Notes: generated by a model from the sequence alone, not told the origin. A DNA stretch of 32,605 nt from Lachnospiraceae bacterium (GCA_028721415.1 JAQYIU010000077.1:1-32605), one strand, 5' to 3'. Shown: positions 9,503-17,663, counted from the first letter of the stretch. Translations and numbers: made by a program.

Positions 9503-10862
9503 CTTCTTTCTCCTTTTCTTCTGCCAGAGCAGCTTTGATCATAATCGCACATTCGACTCTCTTTCGTTCCATCTCACAGCTCAAATCATATGCATCATCA
9601 ATTTTTCCATGAAACTTGAATGAATTCGCCGCACAGCCACCACTGCAGTAAAATCTCGCAAAACAATCCCTGCATTTTTCTTTTGTATAAACATTACAGC
9701 TTCTGAACTGTTCGCAAAGATCTGTCCGTTTTATGCCATCAAAAACATTCCCCATCAGGAAATCCTCTTCTCCAACAAACTGATGACATGGATACAGGTC
9801 ACCCCATGGAGTTACAGCCAGATATTCTGTACCACTTCCACAGCCGGAAAGGCGTTTGGCCACACATGGCCCGCCAGTCAGGTCAATCATGAAATGGAAG
9901 AAATTAAATCCTCTTCCTTCCTTTTCTCTTTTTATCATCTCTCTCGCCAGCTTATCATATTCTTCAAAAATCTGCGGAAGATCTTCTTCCCGAATGGCAT
10001 ATGGTTCTTCTGGAAGGCCTACTACCGGTTCCATAGAAATCTGTTCAAAACCAGTATCCGCTAAATGAATCACATCATTGGAAAAATCCAGATTTCTTCT
10101 GGTAAAAGTTCCCCTCACATAATATTTCTGCTGATGTCTTGACTCTGCAAAACGGATAAACTTCGGCATGATGATATCATAAGTTGGTTTACCGTTACGC
10201 CCAGGGCGCATATAATCATGGACTTCCTTTCTTCCGTCAATACTCAGAACAACATTGTCCATCTCTTTATTGGCAAAATCCATGATATCATCATTAAGCA
10301 AGATACCATTGGTTGTGAGAGTAAATCTGAAATGTTTGTCATGTTTCTCTTCCAGGAAACGGCCGTAGGCAACCACTTCTTTTACAACGTCAAAATTCAT
10401 GGTTGGTTCTCCGCCAAAGAAATCCACCTCAAGATTATGACGATTGCCGGAATTCGCTACCAGAAAATCCAGAGCAGCTTTTCCAACTTTCGCACTCATT
10501 AACGAACGGTCTCCCTTATATTCTCCCTCTTCTGCAAAACAGTAGCGACAGGCCAGATTGCAGTCATGGGCAATATGGAGACATAATGCTTTGACAACCG
10601 TTTTTCGGTTTTTTACCTCTGTGATGTAGTCTTCATATATATCTTCTGTAAACAAAAGCCCCTGTTCCTTTAATTCCAGGACCTCCTGATAAGCCTCTTC
10701 AATCTCTTCTTCCCTGTAGGAAAGCTGTTTTTTTATGGAACCAAAATCATGTTCTTCGAAGAGAGCAATTACATCATAAGTCACGTCATCGACTACATGA
10801 ATGGCACCACTGCAGACATCCATTACAATATTGTAGCCGTTGTTTTTATATTGATGAACCAA
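9492..10862 (-). CDS. scfB: Radical SAM/SPASM maturase of SCIFF (thioether-forming)
   Basis: Forms cysteine sulfur-to-carbon thioether bridges in the SCIFF precursor. The 456-residue protein begins with the SCIFF-maturase N-terminus VHQYKNNGYNIVMDV, which resembles a peptide-recognition element. The radical SAM motif CNLACRYC (C101, C105, C108) binds the SAM-cleaving cluster. A C-terminal SPASM domain carries cysteines in GPCVAKRLSGCGSG, LYPCHQF and CRDCFARFYCSGGC, for auxiliary clusters. I choose the TTG start at 10862: AAGGAG lies 7 bases before it. A longer frame to 10922 would read through the scfA-scfB stem-loop and adds residues not seen in the family. It overlaps secDF by 11 bases, consistent with the conserved scfA-scfB-secDF neighbourhood. 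Confidence 0.95.
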   Translation of the reverse strand: MVHQYKNNGYNIVMDVCSGAIHVVDDVTYDVIALFEEHDFGSIKKQLSYREEEIEEAYQEVLELKEQGLLFTEDIYEDYITEVKNRKTVVKALCLHIAHDCNLACRYCFAEEGEYKGDRSLMSAKVGKAALDFLVANSGNRHNLEVDFFGGEPTMNFDVVKEVVAYGRFLEEKHDKHFRFTLTTNGILLNDDIMDFANKEMDNVVLSIDGRKEVHDYMRPGRNGKPTYDIIMPKFIRFAESRHQQKYYVRGTFTRRNLDFSNDVIHLADTGFEQISMEPVVGLPEEPYAIREEDLPQIFEEYDKLAREMIKREKEGRGFNFFHFMIDLTGGPCVAKRLSGCGSGTEYLAVTPWGDLYPCHQFVGEEDFLMGNVFDGIKRTDLCEQFRSCNVYTKEKCRDCFARFYCSGGCAANSFKFHGKIDDAYDLSCEMERKRVECAIMIKAALAEEKEKEDGE

Positions 10863-10900
10863 GATGTATCTCCTTTCTAAATTACGTAATACAACAGATA

Positions 10901-10924
10901 GGGTGAACAGAAGACTGTTCACCC
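10901..10924 (-). promoter_or_regulatory. Stem-loop between scfA and scfB
   Basis: A perfect 10-bp stem, GGGTGAACAG/CTGTTCACCC with a 4-base loop, in the 119-base gap between the peptide gene and its maturase gene. The downstream bases on the minus strand (TATCTGTTGT) are not a strong U-tail. It could be a partial terminator or an RNA-processing or stabilising hairpin that keeps precursor mRNA in excess over maturase mRNA. Confidence 0.65.
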
Positions 10925-10981
10925 TGTGACAAGCATATTTTAATGAAGAATCTTCTTCATACTTGAGATCTTGCGGTCAAA

Positions 10982-11128
10982 TTATTTATTATTCTCACAA
11001 GTCTGGTTACCAACTGTACAAGATGTTTTGCACGCAGACTGGCAGGATGTCTGACATTCACCGCAGCCACCTTTACACATACTTACAGCATATGTCTTGT
11101 TACCGGTAAGTGTTTTAACACGTTTCAT
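10982..11128 (-). CDS. scfA: SCIFF (six-cysteine) ranthipeptide precursor
   Basis: A 48-residue peptide starting MKRVKTLTGNKTYAVSMC, with ATG at 11128 and GGAGG 7 bases upstream. The core runs CGECQTSCQSACKTSC, TVGNQTC and a short ENNK tail. Its six conserved cysteines are C22, C25, C29, C33, C37 and C44, with the Cys-x2-3-Cys spacing and the TSC-x6-C ending typical of SCIFF. A seventh cysteine is present at C18. The maturase gene follows directly. SCIFF peptides become thioether-crosslinked ranthipeptides; they are nearly universal in Clostridia, and in a few species they have been linked to cell-density-dependent physiology, but their general role is open. No export or protease gene is adjacent. 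Confidence 0.95.
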   Translation of the reverse strand: MKRVKTLTGNKTYAVSMCKGGCGECQTSCQSACKTSCTVGNQTCENNK

Positions 11129-11191
11129 GACAACGCCTCCTTACTTCATAATCTTATATGTAAAGCATCTTATACCGACACTTCATCTGAT

Positions 11192-11220
11192 AGTATATCA
11201 CAAACTATTTTATAAGAAAA
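11192..11220 (-). promoter_or_regulatory. Likely promoter of scfA
   Basis: On the minus strand an extended -10 element TGATATACT (hexamer TATACT at 11192-11197) has a weak -35 (TTTTCT, 17 bases upstream). It gives scfA a transcript separate from the membrane-protein gene, with a leader of about 60 bases. Confidence 0.5.
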
Positions 11221-11258
11221 GTTTTTTCTATAAATTCCTGTCTTTTTTCAATGGAAGC

Positions 11259-11645
11259 TTAACTGAGCATTCCACCGAGCATTCCACTTGCAGCACAATA
11301 AAATAAAGCGGTGATGCTTCTGACAGACAAATCTGCAAATTCCTGGCCAACGAGCAAACGCAATAACATAATGCAGGCATAATACAACACTCCCACTATC
11401 AGTCCCCAGAGAAAAGCTCTGGAACGATTTTTCTTTCCGCAGAAAAAACCTCCGACAAAACAGGATACGACCGATATGATGATCAGACCGATATTTTCTA
11501 TTTCTGCTGAAAGACTGATTTTCAGCATGAGGAAAGAAAAAAATGCGAGAAACAGGAGCGTAAAAAGCAATGACAGAAGTAATCCTCCTGACATTGCACC
11601 TCCTTTGTAAAGAAGCTTTCTGTACATTTCAGAATCTGCCTTCAT
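11259..11645 (-). CDS. Small four-helix membrane protein, TIGR04086-like
   Basis: A 128-residue protein made almost entirely of four hydrophobic segments (about residues 17-43, 48-67, 73-95 and 105-127), with a charged GKKNRSRAF loop after the second. Length, topology and position directly upstream of the SCIFF locus and secDF match the uncharacterised TIGR04086/YrzE-like membrane family, which in Clostridia typically sits between yajC and scfA. No catalytic motif is visible and the function is unknown. ATG at 11645 has GGAG 6 bases upstream. Its promoter region includes two direct copies of ATTTATGATA (11681-11690, 11700-11709, plus-strand reading). Confidence 0.7.
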   Translation of the reverse strand: MKADSEMYRKLLYKGGAMSGGLLLSLLFTLLFLAFFSFLMLKISLSAEIENIGLIIISVVSCFVGGFFCGKKNRSRAFLWGLIVGVLYYACIMLLRLLVGQEFADLSVRSITALFYCAASGMLGGMLS

Positions 11646-11745
11646 TGACTTCTCCTAATCACAATCATAAGTCATATATAATTTATGATATCAAATAATA
11701 TTTATGATAATAATCTTCTTTCTTAACTTCTCCTGCGGCTGCCTG

Positions 11746-12528
11746 TTATCCCAATGCCACGTCAAGGGCCATCATCAAAATAAAACCAATGGAAAATACA
11801 ATCGTACCGATATTGGAATGCTCTCCCTCTGACATTTCCGGAATGAGTTCCTCTACAACCACATACATCATGGCTCCGGCGGCAAAACTGAGAAAATAGG
11901 GCAAAAACGGGGTAACCTGTTCTGCGAGAAGAATGGTGAGAAAAGCACCAATCGGCTCAACTGCCCCTGAAAGAGTTCCATAAAGAAAAGATTTCCCTTT
12001 ACTGACTCCCTCGGATTTTAATGGCATGGAAATAATCGCTCCTTCCGGGAAATTCTGTATAGCAATTCCCAGCGAAAGAGCTAATGCTCCCATTAATGTA
12101 ATCCCCGTTTCTCCCGTCAGAAATCCGGCATAAACCACACCGACCGCCATACCTTCCGGCAAATTATGGAGTGCTACTGCCAAAACCAGCATCGTTGATT
12201 TCTTCAGATTACTATGCGGTCCCTCTGCCTGTTCACTGTTCATGTGCAGATGAGGAATGATTTCATCCAAAAAAAGAAGAAAAAGAATGCCTGCCATAAA
12301 TCCAATTGCAGCTGGGAGAAATGCCATTGCCCCCATACCATCAGATTGTTCCATCGCTGGAATCAACAGACTCCAGATGGATGCTGCTACCATGACTCCG
12401 GCAGCAAAGCCGGTCAATGCCCGCTGAATTTTATCATTCATTTTATCTTTCATGATAAAAACACAAGCAGAGCCCATTGTCGTACCAATAAAAGGAATCA
12501 TCAATCCCTTCAAAACATCAATTGTCAT
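11746..12528 (-). CDS. ZIP family divalent metal transporter
   Basis: Imports zinc or other divalent metals across the membrane. The 260-residue protein has about eight transmembrane segments. The metal-binding helices carry HNLPEG (H121, E125) and the paired motif QNFPEG (Q158-E162), as in GufA/ZupT-type ZIP proteins. A short HLHMNSEQAEGPHS loop before helix 4 is mildly histidine-rich, as is usual in ZIP carriers. AGGTGA lies 6 bases before ATG. It begins 30 bases after the remnant of the broken cyclic-di-GMP gene, with no recognisable promoter in between, so it may rely on read-through from that locus. Confidence 0.92.
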   Translation of the reverse strand: MTIDVLKGLMIPFIGTTMGSACVFIMKDKMNDKIQRALTGFAAGVMVAASIWSLLIPAMEQSDGMGAMAFLPAAIGFMAGILFLLFLDEIIPHLHMNSEQAEGPHSNLKKSTMLVLAVALHNLPEGMAVGVVYAGFLTGETGITLMGALALSLGIAIQNFPEGAIISMPLKSEGVSKGKSFLYGTLSGAVEPIGAFLTILLAEQVTPFLPYFLSFAAGAMMYVVVEELIPEMSEGEHSNIGTIVFSIGFILMMALDVALG

Positions 12529-12558
12529 TATGTATCACCTCATGTTGTTCATAGGCTG

Positions 12559-13314
12559 TCAGGGTTCCCACAAAAGACAACTTCCTTTTCTCTCACGTTT
12601 TGCACGTTAAAGAGCCTGATCTGCCCGTTCAATCAGCTCTGACGTCGGTTTCTCATTTGCAAGACAGATAGCTGTTCCACTGGAACAGGAAGCATGACAG
12701 CCTTCTTTTAATAAGAATTTTGACATATCCTGACAGATTTGTTCACCTTTTTTTATAATAATTTTCGGGTTACTGATTCTTCGGATGACAACCATGAATT
12801 CATCGCCGCCGTACCGACATAAAATATCTCCTTTTCGTGTGTTATTTTGGAGAACTTTGCTAAAATATTTTAACATTTCATCACCGGCTTCATGTCCATA
12901 TTGGTCATTTACTTTCTTCAGGTTATCCAAATCAAACAGATAAATAGCCAAAGGCAGATCTGTCTGTCGGAAAGCATCAATCTCGGCATAAAATCCCCGG
13001 CGATTTAAAAGTCCGGTCAGATAGTCTCTCGATGCTTCATTCAGAAGAATCCGCTCTCTTTCATAGTATGTTGCCATACCAAGCATACGTTCCACCTCTC
13101 TTTTCAGATCAGATAACGGATGTCTTTTACACAGAAAATCATCTGTGTCCAGATCCATAGCCGTTTCCACCAGGACATTACCGGCCGGTAAAGTCGCGAG
13201 TACAGGAATTTTCCATAACAGCGGATTCTGGCGAATGATTTTCATAAAAGATTCTGCCCCTGCCATGCTATCATCTCGAAGATTATATTTAGGCTGGAAA
13301 TAAATTGAGAATTG
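12559..13314 (-). pseudogene. 3' part of a broken signalling gene: EAL scar, REC remnant, GGDEF domain
   Basis: This frame continues in phase from the upstream fragment after a TAA at 13315-13317. Its first codons read QFSIYFQPKYNLRDDSMAGAE, the usual start of an EAL phosphodiesterase domain, but the match stops after about 21 residues. It then jumps into the C-terminal half of a receiver domain (IPVLATLPAG to DDFLCKRHP), followed by a linker and a complete-looking GGDEF domain with RDYLTGLLNRRGF, FDLDNLKKVND and the active-site RYGGDEFM. The frame ends at a TAA (12607-12609) exactly where relatives have the tyrosine of ADQALYRAK. Reading through it continues RAKRERKGSCLLWEP to TGA at 12559. 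The only internal ATG with a plausible upstream purine stretch is at 13266, so a truncated diguanylate cyclase could still be made. Confidence 0.8.
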
Positions 13315-14073
13315 TTATTCTTCTAACGCGGTTTCCATGGCATTGATTATCGCCTGTTCACGAAGCAGATTACTCCTTAATGCATCATCATAAATGGCAA
13401 AATGATTATGATATTGCCCTTTGATACTGTTGACGGCAAGAAGCACCCGGTCACACATCTGTTCTACAGGGACAGTGCGGTCATTAATCTCATAAATCCC
13501 CCATTTCATTACAATATTTTTCATCGTATCTATAGGTGCTTCCTGATATTTTTTTAGAAAGTTTGTCCGATCACCAAGTTCTACGGAGCGTTCCTGCAGA
13601 CAGATAAACCGATCTGCATCTATACGCCCACACAGTCCCGTTTCACCAACCTCTTTCTGAAGAACTGAAGCAATTTCTTTTAAAAGGCGATCTCCTGCGG
13701 GCATGCCAAAAGCATCGTTATACAGCTTAAAATTCTCAATATTAGAACAAATCAGATTATACTCTTTCTCCTCATTCTCCGCCAGACATTTTTTCACCTG
13801 CTGATAAAAAAATTCTCTGCTGTATAGACCGGTAAGGCGATCAAATCTAAATTGATTGACCATAGCAGCAGATTCACGTAATTCGATAATACTGGCAACC
13901 CGGTGTAAGATCACCTGTGCCCGGTATGGTTTCGAGACGAAATCCGTTGCACCGTGAGTCAGCGCAGCTACTTCGTCATTTTCATTGTCACTTTGTGTCA
14001 TCACAATTACCGGAATCAGACTCATATCAGCATCTTCTTTCATCCTGTCAAGAAAAGTGAAACCATCCATCAC
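13315..14073 (-). pseudogene. Middle part of the broken signalling gene: second half of REC plus degenerate GGDEF
   Basis: The frame starts with GTG at 14073, overlapping the TGA of the upstream fragment as GTGA. It reads VMDGFTFLDRMKED, the second half of a receiver domain, through VIVMTQ and DFVSKPY (conserved Thr and Lys regions). A GGDEF-fold domain follows (RLTGLYSREFF to about residue 235) whose signature has decayed to DADRF, so it should not make cyclic-di-GMP; such domains typically precede an EAL domain. The frame ends ETALEE-stop, where relatives run straight on into the EAL domain. Together with the neighbouring fragments it forms one disrupted REC-GGDEF-EAL type gene. Confidence 0.8.
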
Positions 14074-14246
14074 CGGCTATCTAACAGAATCAAAGTTACA
14101 TCATCATGATGGTCTTTCAGGATATCCAAAGCATCCTGTCCATTTTCTGCCTCCAGAATCTGATAATCATCTGAGAGTATATCAACCAACATTTCACGAT
14201 TCAGTGAATTGTCTTCCACAACCAAAATCTTTTTTTGAGGTAACAT
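14070..14246 (-). pseudogene. 5' part of the broken signalling gene: first half of a receiver domain
   Basis: The fragment begins with ATG at 14246, 8 bases after AGGAG, and encodes KKILVVEDNSLNREMLVDIL up to VTLILLD, where D56 is the expected phosphorylation site. It then reads SR-stop. Normal receivers continue LLDxxMPVMDGF. Here only two bases separate the GAT of the Asp from CCGGTGATGGATGG, so the frame changed by a net loss of 7 bases (or 7+3n). A good promoter lies upstream (14306-14334), so the locus may still be transcribed. Confidence 0.8.
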
Positions 14247-14305
14247 ATGTTTATCTCCTCTTATAATCATTACATTTCTTCAAAAAAATAAATTCTAATG
14301 GTATT

Positions 14306-14334
14306 ATGATAACAATAATCTATATAATATTCAA
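14306..14334 (-). promoter_or_regulatory. Promoter of the broken REC/GGDEF locus
   Basis: Minus-strand TTGAAT (14329-14334), 17-base spacer, TATCAT (14306-14311), in a very AT-rich 136-base gap that otherwise shows nothing beyond A/T runs. The leader to the ATG at 14246 is about 50 bases. Confidence 0.5.
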
Positions 14335-14406
14335 CAAAAAAAACGATTTTTAATTATAAATATGTAGAAAAATAGATATTAATTTTATTTTTTTAATAAA
14401 AAATGA

Positions 14407-15348
14407 CTATATAGATTTTCGAAGTGTAATGAAAAATAAATAAGCAAAATAAATCAGTAAAACAATAACGCCATCGTGTCGTTTGATTTTTTTGCGAAGC
14501 AACATCGGAACCAGAGCAAATCCGGCCAGAATAAGGCAGACAGGTAAATCAACATATTTCATTTGTGTTCCTACAGGCAAATGCTCTCCTGTGAGCATTG
14601 TGCAAACCGGCAATATGAATGTTGTATCTATCATATTGGCTCCCACGATATTTCCGACTGACAGAGAGGATTCCTTTTTTACAATCGCACTAATGGTAGT
14701 AACAAATTCTGGAAGAGAGGTTCCCATCGCCAGTATTGTAACAGAAATTATATCTTCCGAAATATTCAACTGCTTTGCAATCTCACAGGAAGCATGAATC
14801 AACACATTTGAGCCCGCTATGATTGCGGATGCCCCCAATATGAAAAAAAGCAGATTTTTCAACAAATCTTTTTTATAAATTTTTAATGTTTCCGGTTCTT
14901 TTCGTAGTTCAACGGCATTTTTCATATTTATGATCATAAATAAAGTACCTGCCATCATTAAAATAATGCTGTCTGCAGGGGTAAAAACATCATCCTGAAA
15001 GCTTAAAAACAAAAGGAAAAGACATCCGATATACAACAGATTTTTTATCAAATACTCTTCTCTTCGGATCCATACCGGCAGGCATATCAGACTGATTCCA
15101 AGAATGATTCCGGTATTTGCCGATACCGATCCAACCGCATTTCCAATGGCCATTACAGAGCTTCCTTTCATAGCTGCTGTAACAGAAACGATCACTTCCG
15201 GCATGGTTGTAGCAAAACTGACAATTGTTGCCCCGATGATATATTTGGGAATCCCAAAGGAACTTGCCAGATTTGCGGCAGCATCAACAAACCAGTCACC
15301 ACCCTTACAGATTAAAAGTAATCCAATCAAAAAAGACATATAAATCAT
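14407..15348 (-). CDS. Calcium/sodium antiporter (CaCA, YrbG-like)
   Basis: An inner-membrane cation exchanger of 313 residues with the two inverted alpha-repeats of the CaCA superfamily. The first repeat contains ATTMPEVIVSVTAA and GNAVGSVSANTGI. The second contains MGTSLPEFVTTISAI and GNIVGANMIDTTFI. The acidic residues in each PE motif coordinate the cation. About ten hydrophobic segments are present. It probably exports Ca2+ in exchange for Na+ or H+. The ATG at 15348 has an excellent CGGAGG site 6 bases upstream. It is flanked by unrelated genes and appears to be a single-gene unit. Confidence 0.92.
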   Translation of the reverse strand: MIYMSFLIGLLLICKGGDWFVDAAANLASSFGIPKYIIGATIVSFATTMPEVIVSVTAAMKGSSVMAIGNAVGSVSANTGIILGISLICLPVWIRREEYLIKNLLYIGCLFLLFLSFQDDVFTPADSIILMMAGTLFMIINMKNAVELRKEPETLKIYKKDLLKNLLFFILGASAIIAGSNVLIHASCEIAKQLNISEDIISVTILAMGTSLPEFVTTISAIVKKESSLSVGNIVGANMIDTTFILPVCTMLTGEHLPVGTQMKYVDLPVCLILAGFALVPMLLRKKIKRHDGVIVLLIYFAYLFFITLRKSI

Positions 15349-15446
15349 AAGATAACCTCCGTTATTTATAATTTCATATGTCTTTTCTATTTAAATTATT
15401 CCACTGTAAAGTGTAGTACTCCACCAAATCCGATGACGTTCTTTTA

Positions 15447-16181
15447 TCATTCCTCAGTCTGAAGAAGTTCTATCTGCTTGCGGATGTGGTTCATTTTCTG
15501 ATCCAGCTCTGCACTGGCATCGGCACATTCTTTCAAATCCTGTGTGAGCTGTTCAAACTCTATATTTTTCTTATATTTTAACTTATGTTCCAAACTTGCC
15601 CAAAAATCCATTGCCATAGTACGCAACTGAACTTCAACTTTCATCATCTTCTTTTTATGTTCCAGGAAAATCGGTGTCTCAACAATCAAATGAAGACTCC
15701 GATATCCATTTTTTTTCGGATTGGCAATATAATCTTTCTTTTCTACCAGAAAAACATCATCCTGTTCCAGAAGACAATCTGCCAAGAAATAAATATCATC
15801 AGGAAAAGAACAGATTACCCGGATTCCGGCGATATCAAACAGATTCTCCTCTATCGCCTCCATAGAAAATGAAATATTCTTTCGGTGCATTTTCTCAATG
15901 ATGCTGTCCGGAGTTTTCAATCTTGTTTTTATGGATTCAATCGGATTGCGATCATGTTCCAGAGAAAATTCTTCATTCAAAACACGGAATTTCGTTTCAA
16001 TCTCCATCAGCGCACATTTATAATATGCCATCAGATTCCGAAAAGGATCCGATTGTTTTTTTAAGTTATCCAGTATCTCTGTATTTGTCACTCCCTGAAA
16101 AATACGATTCTTTACTTTTTCTCCGAAAGAAGTTTTAAGAAGAGTTTCCACAGGAGAAAACACTTTTTCTTTTTGTTCCAT
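15447..16181 (-). CDS. Small alarmone synthetase, GTP pyrophosphokinase family (RelQ/YjbM-like)
   Basis: Makes (p)ppGpp from ATP and GDP/GTP without the hydrolase or regulatory domains of long RSH enzymes. The 244-residue length fits this class. Synthetase-domain motifs are SIKTRLKTPDSIIEKM, DIAGIRVICSF, KKNGYRSLH (the GTP-stacking Tyr, Y160) and VEVQLRTMAMDFWASLEHK. A C-terminal helix rich in Glu and Gln follows, as in tetrameric RelQ. The gene has its own strong promoter at 16232-16260, pointing to independent control. Confidence 0.93.
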   Translation of the reverse strand: MEQKEKVFSPVETLLKTSFGEKVKNRIFQGVTNTEILDNLKKQSDPFRNLMAYYKCALMEIETKFRVLNEEFSLEHDRNPIESIKTRLKTPDSIIEKMHRKNISFSMEAIEENLFDIAGIRVICSFPDDIYFLADCLLEQDDVFLVEKKDYIANPKKNGYRSLHLIVETPIFLEHKKKMMKVEVQLRTMAMDFWASLEHKLKYKKNIEFEQLTQDLKECADASAELDQKMNHIRKQIELLQTEE

Positions 16182-16231
16182 TCTTTATACACCTCTTATT
16201 TTATTCATTTTGTTCATCTTCTTTTCGTCAG

Positions 16232-16260
16232 ATTATAACATATATCATCAAAATGAACAA
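16232..16260 (-). promoter_or_regulatory. Promoter of the small alarmone synthetase
   Basis: Minus-strand TTGTTC (16255-16260), 17 bases, and a consensus TATAAT (16232-16237) with TG at the extended -10 position. It faces the upstream region of the secreted peptidase gene on the other strand. Confidence 0.65.
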
Positions 16261-16284
16261 TCCTTCAACCGTATCTTCCCAAAG

Positions 16285-16313
16285 TTGACATGCTGTGTTA
16301 TAATTGTTACAGA
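16285..16313 (+). promoter_or_regulatory. Possible promoter(s) of the C39-like gene
   Basis: A perfect TTGACA (16285-16290) and a perfect TATAAT (16299-16304) lie on the plus strand, but only 8 bases apart, so they cannot act as one promoter. TTGACA could pair with TGTTACAGA (extended -10, 17-base spacer), and TATAAT with TTCCCA at 16276-16281. The transcript leader would be about 85-100 bases. Confidence 0.35.
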
Positions 16314-16404
16314 AATATTAAATTATGAATGTAGGTTATTTTAAATATTGAAATGTCACTTGAAAGAAAGAGCTACGAATCAATGTTAAGAACGGAGGAT
16401 TTTT

Positions 16405-17658
16405 TTGAAAAAATATAGTTATTTTATTATTATGATTCTGGTCGGTTTGTTTTTATTTCCTGCTCAGTCATTTGCTTTTGAACACGGATATAAACTCAAT
16501 ACCGACAAAATTTATGCAATGGTCAGAAATGATATCCCTGTATATTATTCCAATGATGGTGAAGACGTAAAGACCTATCTTCCTGCCTTTTCCGGAATCG
16601 AAGTGATTGATTCTACCAGTTCCTGGTATCAGGTAGAATATGAAACGAAATCCGATGTTTCCACCGGGTGGGTTACAAAAGATGAGTTTACCTATGACTG
16701 TCTTGTTTATGACGGGACAGAGAAACAGATTCTCGCCAATGGTACGTATACATTTCGCTACTGTAATAATTCCGAAAATGCAACCATTTTAAATACCATT
16801 GATGATTCCAGTTATTTTTCCAATCACAGTTTTTCCTGTAAGATTAAATTTTTGGGCAATAAATCTTTTCAGGTATATCGTACTGACACAGGGAAATATT
16901 TGCTGGCAGATCAGCTCTTTGAATCAGACGATAACCAGATAATATGGGGTGCGGAAGAAAAAGCGGGAACTTTTCATTTTATCCGAAAAGGAAATTATTA
17001 CGGTATCCAGGATACGGTTACCAACCGTTACCTTGCAACAAACGAAGCCGGCTTACTTATCTTTAATAATGAAAAAAATATTTTATGGCGGTTAACTCGT
17101 AATAATAAAGCAATTTCGAAATCCAGTCTCCGGGTTTTTGTTCAATTTGATCCTGAATGGGCGTCCACACATTACGGACGGGGCAAAAACGAAGACCCTT
17201 CGACAAATAATTACTGTACTTCAGCTTGTGGAATTTTTTCTACTATGAATGCGATTTATTCCCTTACCGGTCATTATGTAAATCCGGATATCCTGGCAGA
17301 TTATGCAGTAGAAAAATACTTCCGAATTGAAGGACACGGTACCGACAGTGGCTTTTTTAAAGCAGCCGCCAAAAAATTCGGTTATAAATATGGTTTTCAA
17401 TATGATGGCAGCGGAGAATCTATCAAACAGCTGAAAGATAAGTTAAAGAAAGGAGATACGGCTATCGCCTATGTTCCTGGTCACTATGTTGCCATTGTAG
17501 ACTACGATAAGAAAAAGAATAAATTTCTTCTTCTGGATCCTCATTATCTTCCAAAAAGAAAAACCAGTTCTTTTGGTGACTGGGTAAGTCAAAAAGATCT
17601 GGAAGAAGGTGCATTATTCGCTCAGATGTTCTTTTATTATAAAGCACTGGATGAATAG
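16405..17658 (+). CDS. Secreted protein with SH3-like, trefoil-like and C39-type cysteine peptidase domains
   Basis: A 417-residue exported protein. The start is TTG at 16405, 6 bases after GGAGG. A signal peptide (KKYSYFIIMILVGLFLFPAQ) is probably cleaved after SFA at residue 24. Residues about 35-95 resemble a bacterial SH3 domain (VRNDIPVYYS, SWYQVEY, TGWVTKDEF). Residues about 105-232 contain repeats of the kind seen in ricin-like beta-trefoils (FQVYRTDTGKYLLA, YYGIQDTVTNRYLAT). The C-terminal third is a C39-like (peptidase_C39_2) fold with C275 in TSACGIFSTMNAI, H360 in PGHYVAIVDY and D378 in LLLDPH as the likely triad. It may cleave peptides or cell-wall material outside the cell; the substrate is unknown. 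No ABC exporter is fused or adjacent. Confidence 0.8.
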   Translation: MKKYSYFIIMILVGLFLFPAQSFAFEHGYKLNTDKIYAMVRNDIPVYYSNDGEDVKTYLPAFSGIEVIDSTSSWYQVEYETKSDVSTGWVTKDEFTYDCLVYDGTEKQILANGTYTFRYCNNSENATILNTIDDSSYFSNHSFSCKIKFLGNKSFQVYRTDTGKYLLADQLFESDDNQIIWGAEEKAGTFHFIRKGNYYGIQDTVTNRYLATNEAGLLIFNNEKNILWRLTRNNKAISKSSLRVFVQFDPEWASTHYGRGKNEDPSTNNYCTSACGIFSTMNAIYSLTGHYVNPDILADYAVEKYFRIEGHGTDSGFFKAAAKKFGYKYGFQYDGSGESIKQLKDKLKKGDTAIAYVPGHYVAIVDYDKKKNKFLLLDPHYLPKRKTSSFGDWVSQKDLEEGALFAQMFFYYKALDE

Positions 17659-17663
17659 CCCTG

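Noticed and set aside
10863-10922. A 20-residue longer start for the SCIFF maturase.
   Set aside because: It would encode across the scfA-scfB stem-loop and lacks a ribosome binding site, while TTG at 10862 has AAGGAG at 7 bases and gives the family's N-terminus.
14271-14406. A possible terminator for the Na+/Ca2+ exchanger or an origin-like AT-rich element.
   Set aside because: The stretch is mostly A and T runs with no GC stem and no DnaA-box-like repeats; only a promoter for the broken REC gene is supportable.
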